Source: Lamellibrachia columna (lineage: Eukaryota; Annelida; Polychaeta; Sabellida; Siboglinidae). Taken from it: DNA of 64,000 bases. A program made the translations under genes and the position numbers. The first letter of the stretch is position 1. Every line of letters starts with the position of its first letter. Where the stretch lies: assembly GCA_963662155.1 (NCBI GenBank), contig OY759268.1, forward strand, positions 5,184,201-5,248,200. Reading direction: 5' to 3'. Shown here in pieces: positions 36,162-47,569 of the stretch. The notes under the pieces are model-generated. The model worked only from the letters and a program-made list of their open reading frames with translations, ran no database searches and had not been told where the DNA came from.

Positions 36162-36449
36162 CTGAAGAATGAGATTATACAAACCCATTGTGTACGAGTG
36201 GATAAGTTATTATCTTGTTAGTCTCTTGTATTTTATACACAGATGCTATTGATATTACAGTGAAACAATACATCAAATTATAGATTATTAATTTTATTTA
36301 TTTATTGACCTAACATCAACAATCATCAAATAGAGTAGCTTCATTCACAGATTCAGCAATTTTAATTAACTACCTCCAAAGCTACGCAATACCGACGCCC
36401 ATCAATTACGAGTTGGGACTGTTTTCCTGGCTCTTCACTATTCTGTGAT

Positions 36450-37405
36450 ACTATTGCAATCAGGGCTGCAACCTAACACTGGCCCAGTGGTCAATGGCCG
36501 GTACTATCGCAATCAGTGCTGCAAGCTAACACTGGCCAGGTGGCCAATGGCCTGTACTATTGCAATCATGGCTGGAAGGTAACACTGGCCCTGTGGCCAA
36601 TGGCCGGTACTATCGCAATCAGGGCTGAAAGCTAACACTGGCCTGGTGGCCAATGGCCTGTACTATTGCAATCAGGGCTGAAAGCTAACACTGGCCCGGT
36701 GGCCAATGACCGGTACTATCACAATCAGGGCTGAAAGCTAACACTGGCCCGGTGGCCAATGGTGTGTACTATTGCAATCAGGGCTGTAAGCTAACACCAG
36801 CCTGGTGGTTAATGGCCTGTACTAATGCAATCATGGCAGCAAGCTTAATGGCCTGTACTAATGCAATCATGGCTGCAAGCTAACACTGGCCCAGTGGCCA
36901 ATGGCCTGTATTATTGCAATCAGGGCTGCAAATTAACACTGGCCTGGTGGCCAATGACCTGTATTATTGCAATCAGGGCTGAAAGCTAACACTGGCCCAG
37001 TGGCCAATGACCTGTATTATTGCAATCGGGCTGCAAGCTAACAATGGCCCGGTGGCCAATGACCTGTATTATTGCAATCAGGGCTGCAAGCTAACACTGG
37101 CCCGGTGGCCAATGGCCCGTACTATTGCAATCAGGGCTGCAACCTAACACCAGCCTGGTGGCCAATGGCCTGTACTATTGCAATCAGGGCTGTAAGCTAA
37201 CACTGGCCCGGTGGCCAATGACTTGTATTACTGCAATCAGGGCTGTAAGGTAACACTGGCCCGGTGGCCAATGACCTGTATTATTGTAATCAGGATTGCA
37301 AGCTAACACTGGACTGGTGGCTAATGACCTGTATTCCTGCAATCAGGGCTGCAAGTTAACACTGGCCCGGTGGCCAATGACCTGTATTATTGTAATCAGG
37401 GCTGC
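36450..37405. repeat. 53-bp minisatellite, copy B
   Basis: Same family and variant order as 33776-34876, one unit shorter than the matching part of copy A. Confidence 0.95.
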
Positions 37406-37992
37406 AAGAAATGGATAAAATAAAATAAGTGTTTTTGGAAAAGCAGGTTGAAGGAGAGAAATAGGTACACATAAAATAGCGTCCTCTTTATGTCATCATG
37501 GTCAATCTTTGACAGCAAAATGTCTTGTCCTGACAAACTGTATAACGTAATCAGACTTCATGATTGACCTGCCACAGAGTCATCTTTTTCAAAATACGAC
37601 CATCATATTTATTTTAGGATGGCCATAAAATTGTTAAGAGATGACTACGACTCGGATTTAGTTTACTGATTGATTTGAAATCAAATAATTTACAAAATAC
37701 CTTGTAAGGATTACCATTAAAACATAAAATGTCACTAGCATGGGATCCACCCATTAAATAAACACAAACTCAATATGATGCAACTGTATAAGATGGCCAA
37801 CAGCCCCACCTACTGGCTTATCTAGTACTATTTTGCTGCATCAGATTCTGCATCAAATAGTTTACTATAAAATTGTAATATTTTAGATCCTAGAGATGCA
37901 TTGACCTGTGCTGAGAACAACAACTGATCCATGCCAGTTCAAGCCAGTGCAAACCAGTTTAAACCAGCAGGTCTGCGCTTCACCACAACTAC

Positions 37993-38103
37993 CTTTTCAA
38001 TGGCTTGAACTTCTTCCACCCATAGTGTCCTCTTCTGGCCAGTACTTGTCCACTGCCGGAGACGGTCAAGTTGTGACCTTAACCTTTTCCCATTGGCTAT
38101 TGC
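37993..38103 (-). CDS. AARS-like exon AIANG, duplicate B
   Basis: Identical in coding content to 35461-35571, with intact acceptor and donor. If this exon were spliced to the next SHVHN copy (A), the frame would shift, because this one ends in phase 0 and SHVHN needs two preceding bases. A productive message could therefore use only one pair. Confidence 0.7.
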
Positions 38104-38588
38104 CTACAAAGTCATTGAGGTCATTTTGGGTCAATATATCAAGGTGACAAATCATTTTTTTTTTAGAACAGTGCACTAAAGGACAACTTGTTGACATTGC
38201 TTGACAAACAACACTAAACAAGACGAATAAGATGGATTTTGTTTAATACTAAACAGACAAGATATTGATAGGAATGTTATCTTCAAACTGAAGGTAGACG
38301 AACTAGAGGGCATGGAGTAATCTTAATAAAAGTACAGTGTAAATTAGGAGTAAGAAAGTATTCCTTCTCATGGAATGGAACACGCTGCTTACTGATGATG
38401 TATCAATTTGGAAGTAGTGAGAATATATTTAAAAACATGATTAATCTGACAGCGTAAACAGGATATAAGTGTTAAATGTCAATATGCAATTACACTTATA
38501 CATTTGATACAAGTATTACCATAATCGCAGCAATTAATTATTATTACAATCTTAACCTAAAAAATGCCCAATCAGAATTCATACCCAC

Positions 38589-38697
38589 CTGCCTTGCTGT
38601 CGCGCCTGTCATGGCTATTACCATTTTTGTACCTTGCTTTATACCCAGGAAGTTGGTTACCACTAGCGCCCCCAGGTGGCCAGTGTTGTGAACATGT
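38589..38697 (-). CDS. AARS-like exon SHVHN, duplicate B
   Basis: Same sequence as 36053-36161. This copy lies next to the CGG exon at 39705-39817, whose split codon TC plus A gives Ser. The joined motif is CGGSHVHNTGH. The zinc-ligand spacing C-x3-H is retained, while the usual Thr of CGGTH is Ser. Confidence 0.82.
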
Positions 38698-38989
38698 CTG
38701 AAGAATGAGATTATACAAACCCATTGTGTACGAGTGGATAAGTTATTATCTTGTTAGTCTCTTGTATTTTATACACAGATGCTATTGATATTACAGTGAA
38801 ACAATACATCAAATTATAGATTATTAATTTTATTTATTTATTGACCTAACATCAACAATCATCAAATAGAGTAGCTTCATTCACAGATTCAGCAATTTTA
38901 ATTAACTACCTCCAAAGCTACGCAATACCGACGCCCATCAATTACGAGTTGGGACTGTTTTCCTGGCTCTTCACTATTCTGTGATACTA

Positions 38990-39255
38990 TTGCAATCAGG
39001 GCTGCAACCTAACACTGGCCCGGTGGCCAATGGCCCATACTATCGCAATCAGGGCTGCAAGCTAACACTGGCCCGGTGACCAATGGCCCATACTATCGCA
39101 ATCAGGGCTGCAAGCTAACACTGGCCCGGTGGCCAATGGCCCATACTATCGCAATCAGGGCTGCAAGCTAACACTGGCCCGGTGGCCAATGGCCCATACT
39201 ATCGCAATCAGGGCCGCAAGCTAACACTGTCCCGGTAGCCAATGGCCGGTACTAT
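38990..39255. repeat. 53-bp minisatellite, terminal block
   Basis: Five near-identical copies with the CCCATACTATCGCAATCAGG variant. This variant is not seen in the A and B blocks, so the block expanded locally. Confidence 0.93.
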
Positions 39256-39704
39256 TGCACTTGGGCCAGTTCTGTCTGTCAGGTCACCAGCCCATGTGGC
39301 TTTTGTATCCTTCAGTATTGCAATTTTTAACACTTTTTATATTCATTCATAAAAAAGTTCAATAAATCTCATCCTGAGTTCTGATATAGCAACTGAACCA
39401 CTCTGTTGATGACCGGATGAAGGAAAACACGGCAGTTAGTAATGAAGAGGCATTGGTATGTCTGGGCTTGGGGCAAGTTGACTAGATGAGTGACACTTGA
39501 ATAGAAAATATGAAACCGATTTACCTACAATACCTCGTAATTAACAAGATATGGATAAAATAAAACAGGTGTTTTGGGAAGAGCAGGTTGAAGGAGAGAA
39601 ATAGGTACACCTAAAATAAATCCAAAATAGAAATGTCAATGGGAAAATGGAAGGAACAATTAAAGAAAGCCACAGATAGTGAGAATATTTAAAGATCCAC
39701 TTAC

Positions 39705-39817
39705 GATCCTCCACAGAGTTCAACCGAGTGCTGTAGGCCGAGTTCACTTTTTGGATCCGTCAGCAGTTCGTTGACAGGGACACCGAGCGAAACCACACAG
39801 ACGGAGGTCGGATAAAC
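39705..39817 (-). CDS. AARS1: AARS-like exon with YPTSVCVVSLG and CGG motif
   Basis: An acceptor at ACCCCCATAG-type sequence and a donor GGATC before GTAAG bound 113 bp, 37 codons plus two bases. It reads VYPTSVCVVSLGVPVNELLT, then DPKSELGLQHSVELCGG. This matches the AARS signature YPDxVRVVSxGxPV...SVEFCGGTH at the end of the editing domain, including the cysteine of the zinc site. No stop is present. A decayed second copy lies at 60786-60896. Confidence 0.85.
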
Positions 39818-40249
39818 CTATGGGGGAGAGATGGTTACATTAGTGTTGTTCCGATTAATCGATTTAGTCGATGATTGACTGGTTCATCCTTTTGATCAAT
39901 GAGTTGATCACAATCTTGTATGATAGATCAGCTTTGATTATATTCATTCTGAATGTCATTCCCCATCGATCCATGACTTATTTGACAGAGAATCACAGAG
40001 ATTGTGACAAGAGAGTGTGAACGAACATTGCAGGAAGATAGAAAACTTCTGATTGGCTATTCTGCCCCTTTCTCCTGGTTACTGACCAATAAAAGCCTCC
40101 GTATTATTAACCAGTGACATTTATCAAATATATTGATTAACTGTTATGATCAATCATTAATTGGTTAGATAATCCAATGATTGATGATATTTACCAATTC
40201 CCAACATAGTATACATTCATATGATTCCTACAAGTCCGCGGGATGTATG

Positions 40250-40470
40250 GAAAACCTTAAGAAAGTTTGGGAAGTTGTCAAGAAGTGTGGGAAGCCTTGG
40301 GAAGTGTGGGAAACCTTAGAAAAGTTTGGGAAGTCCTCAAGAAGTGTGGGAAGCCTTGGGAAGTGTGGGAAACCTAAAAAAGTTTGGGAAGTCCTCAAGA
40401 AGTGTGGGAAGCCTTAGGAAGTGTGGGAAACCTTAGAGAAGTTTGGGAAGTCCTCAAGAAGTGTGGGAAG
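40250..40470. repeat. 60-bp repeat of AAGTGTGGGAAGCC type, about 3.5 copies
   Basis: Units alternate GTTTGGGAAGTCCTCAAGAA and GTGTGGGAAGCCTTGG. A shorter-period relative occupies the matching place in the second locus copy at 61310-61545. Confidence 0.9.
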
Positions 40471-40504
40471 CCGGACTAGGGTGACTACTGAGTAGGGTGA
40501 CCAC

Positions 40505-40680
40505 TGATCAGCCCCAGGACACTATTGAACAACAACCAACAACAGCCCCAGGACACTATTGAACAACAACCAACAACAGCCCCATGACACTATTGAACAA
40601 CCAACAACAGCTCCAGGACACTACTGAACAACAACCAACAACAGCCCCCGGACACTGTACACAAATCAATACTAGCCACA
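40505..40680. repeat. CAGCCCCAGGACACTATTGA minisatellite, about 5 copies
   Basis: The unit of about 46 bp or less carries variable numbers of CAACAACCAACAA. It directly precedes the 69-bp array. Confidence 0.85.
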
Positions 40681-40689
40681 GGACAACAG

Positions 40690-42995
40690 CCGTACATGAA
40701 CTAGTCTCACCCCTTTATAAAGGGAGTAAGTAAAGGGATAACAGCTGGGGTGGTGCAGCCGTACATAAACTAGTCTCACCCCTTTATAAAGGGAGCAAAT
40801 AAAGAGATAACAGCTGGGGTGGTGCAGTAGTACATGAACTAGTCTCACTGCTTTATAAAGGGAGTAAGTAAAGAGATAACAGCTGGGGCGGTGCAGTAGT
40901 ACATGAACTAGTCTCACTCCTTTATAAAGGGAGTAAGGAAAGAGATAATAGCTGGGGTAGTGCAGTAGTACATGAACTAGTCTCACTCCTTTATCAAGGG
41001 AGTAAGGAAAGAGATAACAGCTGGGGTGATGCAGTAGTACATGAACTAGTCTCACCCCTTTATAAAGGGAGTAAGTAAAGGGATAACAGCTGGGGTGGTG
41101 CAGTAGTACATGAACTAGTCTCACTCCTTTATAAAGGGAGTAAAGAAAGAGATAATAGCTGGGGTAGTGCAGTAGTACATGAACTAGTCTCACTCCTTTA
41201 TAAAGGGAGTAAGTAAAGGGATAACAGCTGGGGTGGTGCAGTAGTACATGAACTAGTCTCACTCCTTTATAAAGGGAGTAAGGAAAGAGATAACAGCTGG
41301 GGTGGTGCAGTAGTACATGAACTAGTCTCACTCCTTTATAAAGGGAGTAAGGAAAGAGATAACAGCTGGGGTGATGCAGTAGTACATGAACTAGTATCAC
41401 CCCTTTATAAAGGGAGTAAGTAAAGGGATAACAGCTGGGGTGGTGCAGCTGTACATAAACTAGTCTCACCCCTTTATAAAGGGAGCAAGGAAAGAGATAA
41501 CAGCTGGGGTGGTGCAGCAGTACATAAACTAGTATCACCCCTTTATAAAGGGAGCAAGGAAAGAGATAACAGCTGGGATGGTGCAGCAGTACATGAACTA
41601 GTCTCACTCCTTTATAAAAGAGTAAGGAAAGAGATAACAGTTGGGGTGGTGCAGCAGTACATGACCTAGTCTCACCCCTTTATAAAGGGAGTAAGGAAAG
41701 GGATAACAGCTGGGATGGTGCAGTAGTACATGAACTAGTCTCACTCCTTTATCAAGGGAATAAGGAAAGGGATAACAGCTGGGGTGGTGCAGTAGTACAT
41801 GAACTAGTCTCACTCCTTTATAAAGGGAGTAAGGAAAGGAATAACAGCTGGGGTGGTGCAGTAGTACATGAACTAGTCTCACTCCTTTATAAAGGGAGTA
41901 AGTAAAGAGATAAAAGCTGGGGCGGTGCAGTAGTACATGAACTAGTCTCACTCCTTTATAAAGGGAGCAAGGAAAGGGATAACAGCTGGGGTAGTGCAGT
42001 AGTACATGAACTAGTCTCACTCCTTTATAAAGGGAGTAAGTAAAGAGATAACAGCTGGGGTGGTGCAGCCGTACATGAACTAGTCTCACCCCTTTATAAA
42101 GGGAGTAAGGAAAGAGATAACAGCTGGGGTGGTGCAGCCGTACATGAACTAGTCTCACTCCTTTATAAAGGGAGTAAGGAAAGAGATAACAGCTCGGGTG
42201 GTGCAGCCGTACATGAACTAGTCTCACTCCTTTATAAAGGGAGTAAGGAAAGAGATAACAGCTGGGGTGGTGCAGCCGTACATGAACTAGTCTCACCCCT
42301 TTATAAAGGGAGTAAGGAAAGAGATAACAGCTGGGGTGGTGCAGCCGTACATGAACTAGTCTCACTCCTTTATAAAGGGAGTAAGGAAAGAGATAACAGC
42401 TCGGGTGGTGCAGCCGTACATAAACTAGTCTCACTCCTTTATAAAGGGAGTAAGGAAACAGATAAAAGCTGGGGCGGTGCAGTAGTACATGAACTAGTCT
42501 CACTCCTTTATAAAGGGAGTAAGGAAAGGGATAACAGCTGGGGTGGTGCAGTAGTACATGAACTAGTCTCACTCCTTTATAAAGGGAGTAAGGAAAGAGA
42601 TAATAGCTGGGGTAGTGCAGTAGTACATGAACTAGTCTCACTCCTTTATAAAGGGAGTAAGGAAAGAGATAACAGCTGGGGTAGTGCAGTAGTACATGAA
42701 CTAGTCTCACTCCTTTATAAAGGGAGTAAGGAAAGAGATAACAGCTGGGGTGGTGCAGCCGTACATGAACTAGTCTCACTCCTTTATAAAGGGAGTAAGG
42801 TAAGAGATAACAGCTGGGGTGATGCAGCCGTACATGAACTAGTCTCACTCCTTTATAAAGGGAGTAAGGAAAGAGATAATAGCTGGGGTAGTGCAGTAGT
42901 ACATGAACTAGTCTCACTCCTTTATAAAGGGAGTAAGGAAAGGGATAACAGCTGGGGTAGTGCAGCCGTTTATGAACTAGTCTCACCCTTTTATA
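40690..42995. repeat. 69-bp minisatellite, about 33 copies
   Basis: The unit is CTCCTTTATAAAGGGAGTAA, GGAAAGAGATAACAGCTGGG, GTGGTGCAGTAGTACATGAA and CTAGTCTCA. The core CCTTTATAAAGG is a perfect palindrome, extended to CCCTTTATAAAGGG in many copies. Being 23 codons long, it leaves minus-strand frames of 311 and 477 codons open; these are artefacts. It occupies the place where exons for the AARS editing domain would be expected. Confidence 0.97.
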
Positions 42996-43067
42996 TAGGA
43001 CGCAACGAGTAAGCAGATAGTATCTTGATGGAAACATATAGTGGTTGAGTACGTTTAGACTGTTGAC

Positions 43068-43186
43068 TATCCCTCGAATTCCTTGGTGTTGAGACCAAGA
43101 CCTCGGTCCTCAGTCAGGTCCTGGAGGATGTGGACTGGCACATGAACCCCCAAACCGTCCCCTCTCCAGTTCTAGGATCTGGTCCC
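43068..43186 (-). pseudogene. AARS-like exon remnant (GD..DLTEDRGLGL), frameshifted
   Basis: A CTGTTCCAG acceptor opens into GDQILELERGRFG in phase with the LTG end of the exon at 43534. One extra G in a run near 43145-43150 then shifts the frame. The continuation, VPVHILQDLTEDRGLGLNTK and EFEG, lies in the next frame and ends in TAG. AARS has GDTA.LLYDTYGFPVDLT..IAEEKGL.VD..GFE here. No good donor follows. A sequencing indel could mimic the shift. Confidence 0.65.
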
Positions 43187-43533
43187 CTGGAACAGAAGGA
43201 CCATCACCTGGTTACTACACCTGCCACTATGTGACACCACACATGCACAGTAGTATTGCCATTGTCCACTGAGTGGCACTACGTATATACTAATACTGTC
43301 ATTGTCCACCAGGCGGCACTACATAGTATCAACTGACAATCTGACCGTTCTGTTTAATTTGAATGTTTCGCCTGAAATATCATGTCTACATTGCATGCTG
43401 AATGGCAAGTTTGATATTCAGACATATATATATTTTTTTATTTTATGACTTTCAAAAGCCACTTTCAAGACAAGATCAAATGTGTTTTCAAGCCTTTATA
43501 AATTTAAGATTCCACACACGCCAACATACGTAC

Positions 43534-43639
43534 CAGTGAGACAGGAAACAGGCCCGTATTTGTTGAGGGCCTTCGCAAGGGCCTTGTTACCCTCTCCTAT
43601 AACCTGCAAGTAGCGATCCTCTTCTTCGTCTATAATCAT
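43534..43639 (-). pseudogene. AARS-like exon (IIDEEEDRYL), open but within a disrupted region
   Basis: Acceptor CAGACACAG, 35 codons plus one base, donor CACTG before GTACGT. It reads MIIDEEEDRYLQVIGEGNKA, then LAKALNKYGPVSCLT. AARS has a conserved INEEExxFLxTLxxG block ahead of the GD..A....YGFP segment. The last base joins the next exon to give TGDQ. The exon itself has no stop. Confidence 0.7.
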
Positions 43640-44172
43640 CTGTGTCTGTAACAGAACCTCTCACCAACAAGCTTCGAGTTGATTTCAGGGTTTACAAGTA
43701 ACACACACAAAGTAATAGGCATAGTTCTGTATTTTATGTATTTTTTACATTACAAGTATTTTATAAACATTACCTATGAAATAACTCAATTTGGCAAATG
43801 TAGCCCGCTTCAGTGTTTAAAAAGTTGGATAACTGTCATTAATTTATAAACACATTTCATACGCATAACACGTTGAACATTTCAACTTGTGTAGTATATA
43901 AGCGAGTTTATTTGATGCAAACCAAAAATCTAGTTGTATCATCCTCAGTTGAGTCAGTGGATGTGATAGTGATTTGAAATATAAATAGTGCCTGCAGTAT
44001 CCACCAGGGGTTGACTTACGTAGAAACCGCCGGGGATACGGGGATGACTGAACATTACTAACTTTTCAAAAGCAACAGGTTATCTACATCACTATTATTG
44101 TTTGTTGTTATTGTTGTTGTCGTTACTGTTGTCGTTGTCCTTGATGTTGTCGTTGCTGTTGTTTTTTATTAC

Positions 44173-44215
44173 AAACATCTGCAGGATTCCTCTATACTTC
44201 TGGGAACGCTTCACC
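44173..44215 (-). pseudogene. AARS-like mini-exon GEAFPEV with in-frame TAG
   Basis: A TTGTGTTTCAG acceptor is followed by GEAFPEV, TAG, then RNPADV. AARS reads GDAFPEL-K-KDPDMV, just before the INEEE exon. The AAG or AAA lysine codon appears changed to TAG at 44192-44194. The donor (GTAATA at 44172) leaves a phase that does not fit the next exon, so the boundary is uncertain. Confidence 0.6.
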
Positions 44216-44607
44216 CTGAAACACAACATTTGCAGTTTTAAGGGCCACTAGACCTGAAGAGAAGAGGAAAGGTAACACTCGGAAATATAAGAGTACATAT
44301 TTTGGATCATTGACAGTCAGAAACATGACATGTCTAACCAGTTGCACGCACCCACACGCGCACGCACACACATACAATTATATAGTTTCCAAAGTTCATG
44401 CAAACATTAATTTACCCATCCATGCATGTGATTTCACATAAGATCTTGAAATTTATTACAGCTGATTCTATCATGTGCAGTATTTGGAATCAAACAAATA
44501 AAACAAGGCTTTCATGTGACCGACCACTGAGAAGCGCCACCTGCCTGTCGGTGTCAGTAACAAACACAATGGCACGGTTTGAATCACAGTCATTTTGTTA
44601 AACTTAC

Positions 44608-44683
44608 CAACTGTCACATGGGAAGGAAGTTTGAAATGTACATGGATGAGACTGTAACGGTAAAAGTCGTAGGTGCCTTCTGC
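44608..44683 (-). pseudogene. Possible AARS-like exon relic
   Basis: GACATCAG and GTAAGTTT bound 25 open codons reading AEGTYDFYRYSLIHVHFKLP, then SHVTVG. The AxG....YR....H spacing resembles the ADG.D.AYRVLADHARTITV segment of AARS, and the position between the YVTYFG and AFPE exons is right. Similarity is too weak to be sure. The acceptor side overlaps a SINE-tail-like sequence at 44678-44705. Confidence 0.25.
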
Positions 44684-44749
44684 CTGATGTCAATACCAGG
44701 GGAAGTCATGGGTTAAATCAAAACACTGATGTATGACACTGCACAAAAT

Positions 44750-45125
44750 TGGTTTTGTTGGGGGGTTAGCATTTGCTATGTTGGAAATTAGGAGTTGTTT
44801 GGTTGGGGGTTAGAAGTTGTTTTGTTGGGGGGGGGTCAGCAGTTGTTTTGTTGGGGGGTTAGCAGTTGTTTTGTTGGGGGGGGGGTAGCAGTTGTTTTGT
44901 TGGGGGGTTAGAAGTTGTTTTGTTGGGGGGTTAGCAGTTGTTTTGTTGGGGGGTTAGCAGTTGTTTTGTTGGGGGTTAGAAGTTGTTTTGTTGGGGGGTT
45001 TAGCAGTTGTTTTGTTGGGGGTTAGAAGTTGTTTTGTTGGGGGGTTTAGCAGTTGTTTTGTTGGGGGTTAGAAGTTGTTTTGTTGGGGGGTTAGCAGTTG
45101 TTTTGTTGGGGGGGGTTAGCAATTG
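44750..45125. repeat. 23-bp G-run minisatellite (GTTAGCAGTTGTTTTGTTGG type), about 16 copies
   Basis: Each unit carries one run of five to nine G on the plus strand. Variants have AGAAG or AGCAG. Intronic. Confidence 0.95.
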
Positions 45126-45617
45126 TTTCACTTAGCACTGTACATTGATGTTTTAAACACATCAATATAAGATAACGAATTATTTTTTAAAAGCGCACAT
45201 CGGGCAGTCCTGTGCTGATGGCTGAGTATGAAGGGTATGTGAAGGCAACAGCACGAACTGATGAGGAAACTTTCACAGGGTAGTTAAAGTGTGATGGAGT
45301 GGCGGATTGAGGGGAAAGGACAAAGTTGTGATGTACATTTTTGTTCTGAGATCATCCCCAAAAGACTCCATCCAGGCGGTAAATGTGTAACCTGTTGAGG
45401 ACTTGATGCCTTACTGCAGGCCTCCAGGGAAACAACTGTTGTACACTGTTATGGATGCAATGATATTAATGGAAACAAATAGCAAACATAAAGGGGTGAT
45501 ATCTGATTGGGTATAGGGAACCAGAATTGTAATCACTATCTGGTATATAGAAACCCCGCCCCCAAATGATTCACAGTTGTGCCAGTATCTAGAGCCTCTG
45601 TATCAGCTGTTGAAATT
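45126..45617. other. Intronic sequence with possible SINE tail; no exon seen
   Basis: Near 45375-45410, GGCGGTAAATGTGTAACCTG resembles the segment at 62596-62620. No AARS-like exon was found here although several are missing. Confidence 0.45.
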
Positions 45618-46735
45618 TCATAGCATACTCAGCTGTTTTAGCTTTGTTGACATTTCATAGCATACTCAGCTGTTTTAGCTTTGTTGACATTTCACAGCAT
45701 GCTCAGCAGTTCTAGCTTTGTTGACATTTCACAGCATGCTCAACTGTTCTAGCTTTGTTGACATTTCATAGCATGCTCAGCTGTTCTTGCTTTGTTAACA
45801 TTTCATAGCATGCTCAGCTGTTCTTGCTTTGTTGACATTTCATAGCATGCTCAGCTGTTCTTGCTTTGTTGACATTTCACAGCATGCTCAACTGTTCTTG
45901 CTTTGTTGACATTTCATAGCATGCTCAGCTGTTCTAGCTTTGTTGACATTTCACAACATGCTCAGCTGTTCTAGGTTTGTTGACATTTCACAGCATGCTC
46001 AGCTGTTCTAGGTTTGTTGACATTTCATAGCATGCTCAGCTGTTCTAGCTTTGTTGACATTTCACAGCATGCTCTGCTGTTCTACCTTTGTTGACATTTC
46101 ATAGCATGCTCAGCTGTTCTACCTTTGTTGACATTTCACAGCATGCTCAGCTGTTCTAGCTTTGTTGACATTTCACAGCATGCTCAGCTGTTCTACCTTT
46201 GTTGACATTTCACAGCATGCTCAGCTGTTGTAGCTTTGTTGACATTTCACAGCATGCTCAGCTGTTCTAGGTTTGTTGACATTTCATAGCATGCTCAGCT
46301 GTTCTTGCTTTGTTGACATTTCATAGCATGCTCAGCTGTTCTAGCTTTGTTGACATTTCACAGCATGCTCTGCTGTTCTACCTTTGTTGACATTTCATAG
46401 CATGCTCAGCTGTTCTACCTTTGTTGACATTTCACAGCATGCTCAGCTGTTCTAGCTTTGTTGACATTTCACAGCATGCTCAGCTGTTCTACCTTTGTTG
46501 ACATTTCACAGCATGCTCAGCTGTTGTAGCTTTGTTGACATTTCACAGCATGCTCAGCTGTTCTAGGTTTGTTGACATTTCATAGCATGCTCAGCTGTTC
46601 TTGCTTTGTTGACATTTCATAGCATGCTCAGCTGTTCTAGCTTTGTTGACATTTCACAGCATGAGTCAGCTGTTCTAGCGTTGTTGACATTTCATAGCAT
46701 GCTCAACTGTTCTAGCTTTGTTGACATTTCACAGC
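45618..46735. repeat. 37-bp minisatellite, about 30 copies
   Basis: The unit is CATTTCACAGCATGCTCAGC and TGTTCTAGCTTTGTTGA. Nearly every copy has GCATGC and CAGCTG palindromes. A multi-unit block around 46020-46300 is repeated at about 46320-46620. Intronic. Confidence 0.96.
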
Positions 46736-46830
46736 ATTTCACAACCTAGATGGGCCGTTGACCCAGTTTTACAATCTAGATGGGCTAATGGCCCACTTCT
46801 AGAACCTAGACGGGCCAATGGCCCACTTGG
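46736..46830. repeat. 33-bp repeat (CTAGATGGGCCAATGGCCCA type), about 2.7 copies
   Basis: Three degenerate copies abut the 37-bp array. Each holds GGCCAATGGCC or a close variant, an inverted repeat. Confidence 0.8.
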
Positions 46831-46899
46831 CAAACATCCTAGATTGAACCCTGCTGAGACGACTCAAATTTAAAAGAAAGTCACTGCTGAGATTCCTAC

Positions 46900-47043
46900 C
46901 CAATCTGTAGCCAGATGTCTGCATTCTTGCTCAGGCTTAAATCCTGCTGCTTGATTTCTGCCAAAGTAGGTCACATACAGGTGGCGCTGAGGTAGTCCAT
47001 AAATGTTGGTGAGCAGATCCTACGCCATTGTACAGGCTTCTTT
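46900..47043 (-). pseudogene. AARS-like exon YVTYFG with in-frame TAG
   Basis: The acceptor side is CATATAG. Forty-eight codons follow to TGG before GTAGGA. It reads KEACTMA, TAG, DLLTNIYGLPQRHLYVTYFG, RNQAAGFKPEQECRHLATDW. AARS has KELACKMALELLTQEFGIPxxRLYVTYFGGDE, so the frame and length agree and only one codon is a stop (47020-47022). The exon is phase 0 at both ends. Confidence 0.85.
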
Positions 47044-47569
47044 CTATATGCGAAAAATAGTCACAATATTAATTTATTGATGAAAGAAAATTTTACTTAT
47101 GGCCAAACAATAATGGCCTTAAGTATATATAAGGCACTGGCCGTGGTGCTTCACAAGATTCAAACATTTGATATTTTCAAATTTGGTGATATAAACTTCA
47201 GAATTGGGTGTTAGATAGAATTCAGACATTAATTAATAAAAAAGCATGACAAATGTGATGCTTGAAATATGCTGGAGACATGGAACGCTATCAAACCTCT
47301 CTGGGTCACTTTGTTCTATTTTCTAAAATCAAAGACCTGGACTTAGTTCTGATGTAAATATGGTAATTTACCCCGCTTCAAAGGCCTTGGAGATTAGCAG
47401 AAAAATAATGTTTGCCCACAAGTATCATATTCCCTCAATTTAATGACATGCAAATTATACATTATTTAAAATTGAACAACTGTAATAAAAATTAATAGGA
47501 AACAATTTATTCATAAAATGGCACACAGAAAATATTGTTTTAATGTTTTAAAGTAAGTTTCATACACGA
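47044..47569. other. Intronic, no exon or repeat recognised
   Basis: AT-rich sequence between the YVTYFG exon and the 41-bp array. Nothing supported. Confidence 0.5.

Larger units (their letters stand above)
33896..39015. repeat. 2.5-kb tandem segmental duplication (A: 33896-36480, B: 36481-39015)
   Basis: Copy B repeats copy A almost base for base at an offset of 2585, falling to 2532 after one 53-bp unit is lost. Each copy contains the 53-bp array, a relic of the 33405 exon, the AIANG exon and the SHVHN exon. An older, more diverged relative of the junction region lies at 33600-33780. The duplication boundary lies inside the 53-bp array, so unequal crossing-over between array units is the likely cause. 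Confidence 0.95.

Noticed and set aside
40672..43037. Minus-strand frames of 311 and 477 codons with a 23-residue repeat
   Set aside because: Artefact of the 69-bp minisatellite, interrupted by small indels between copies.
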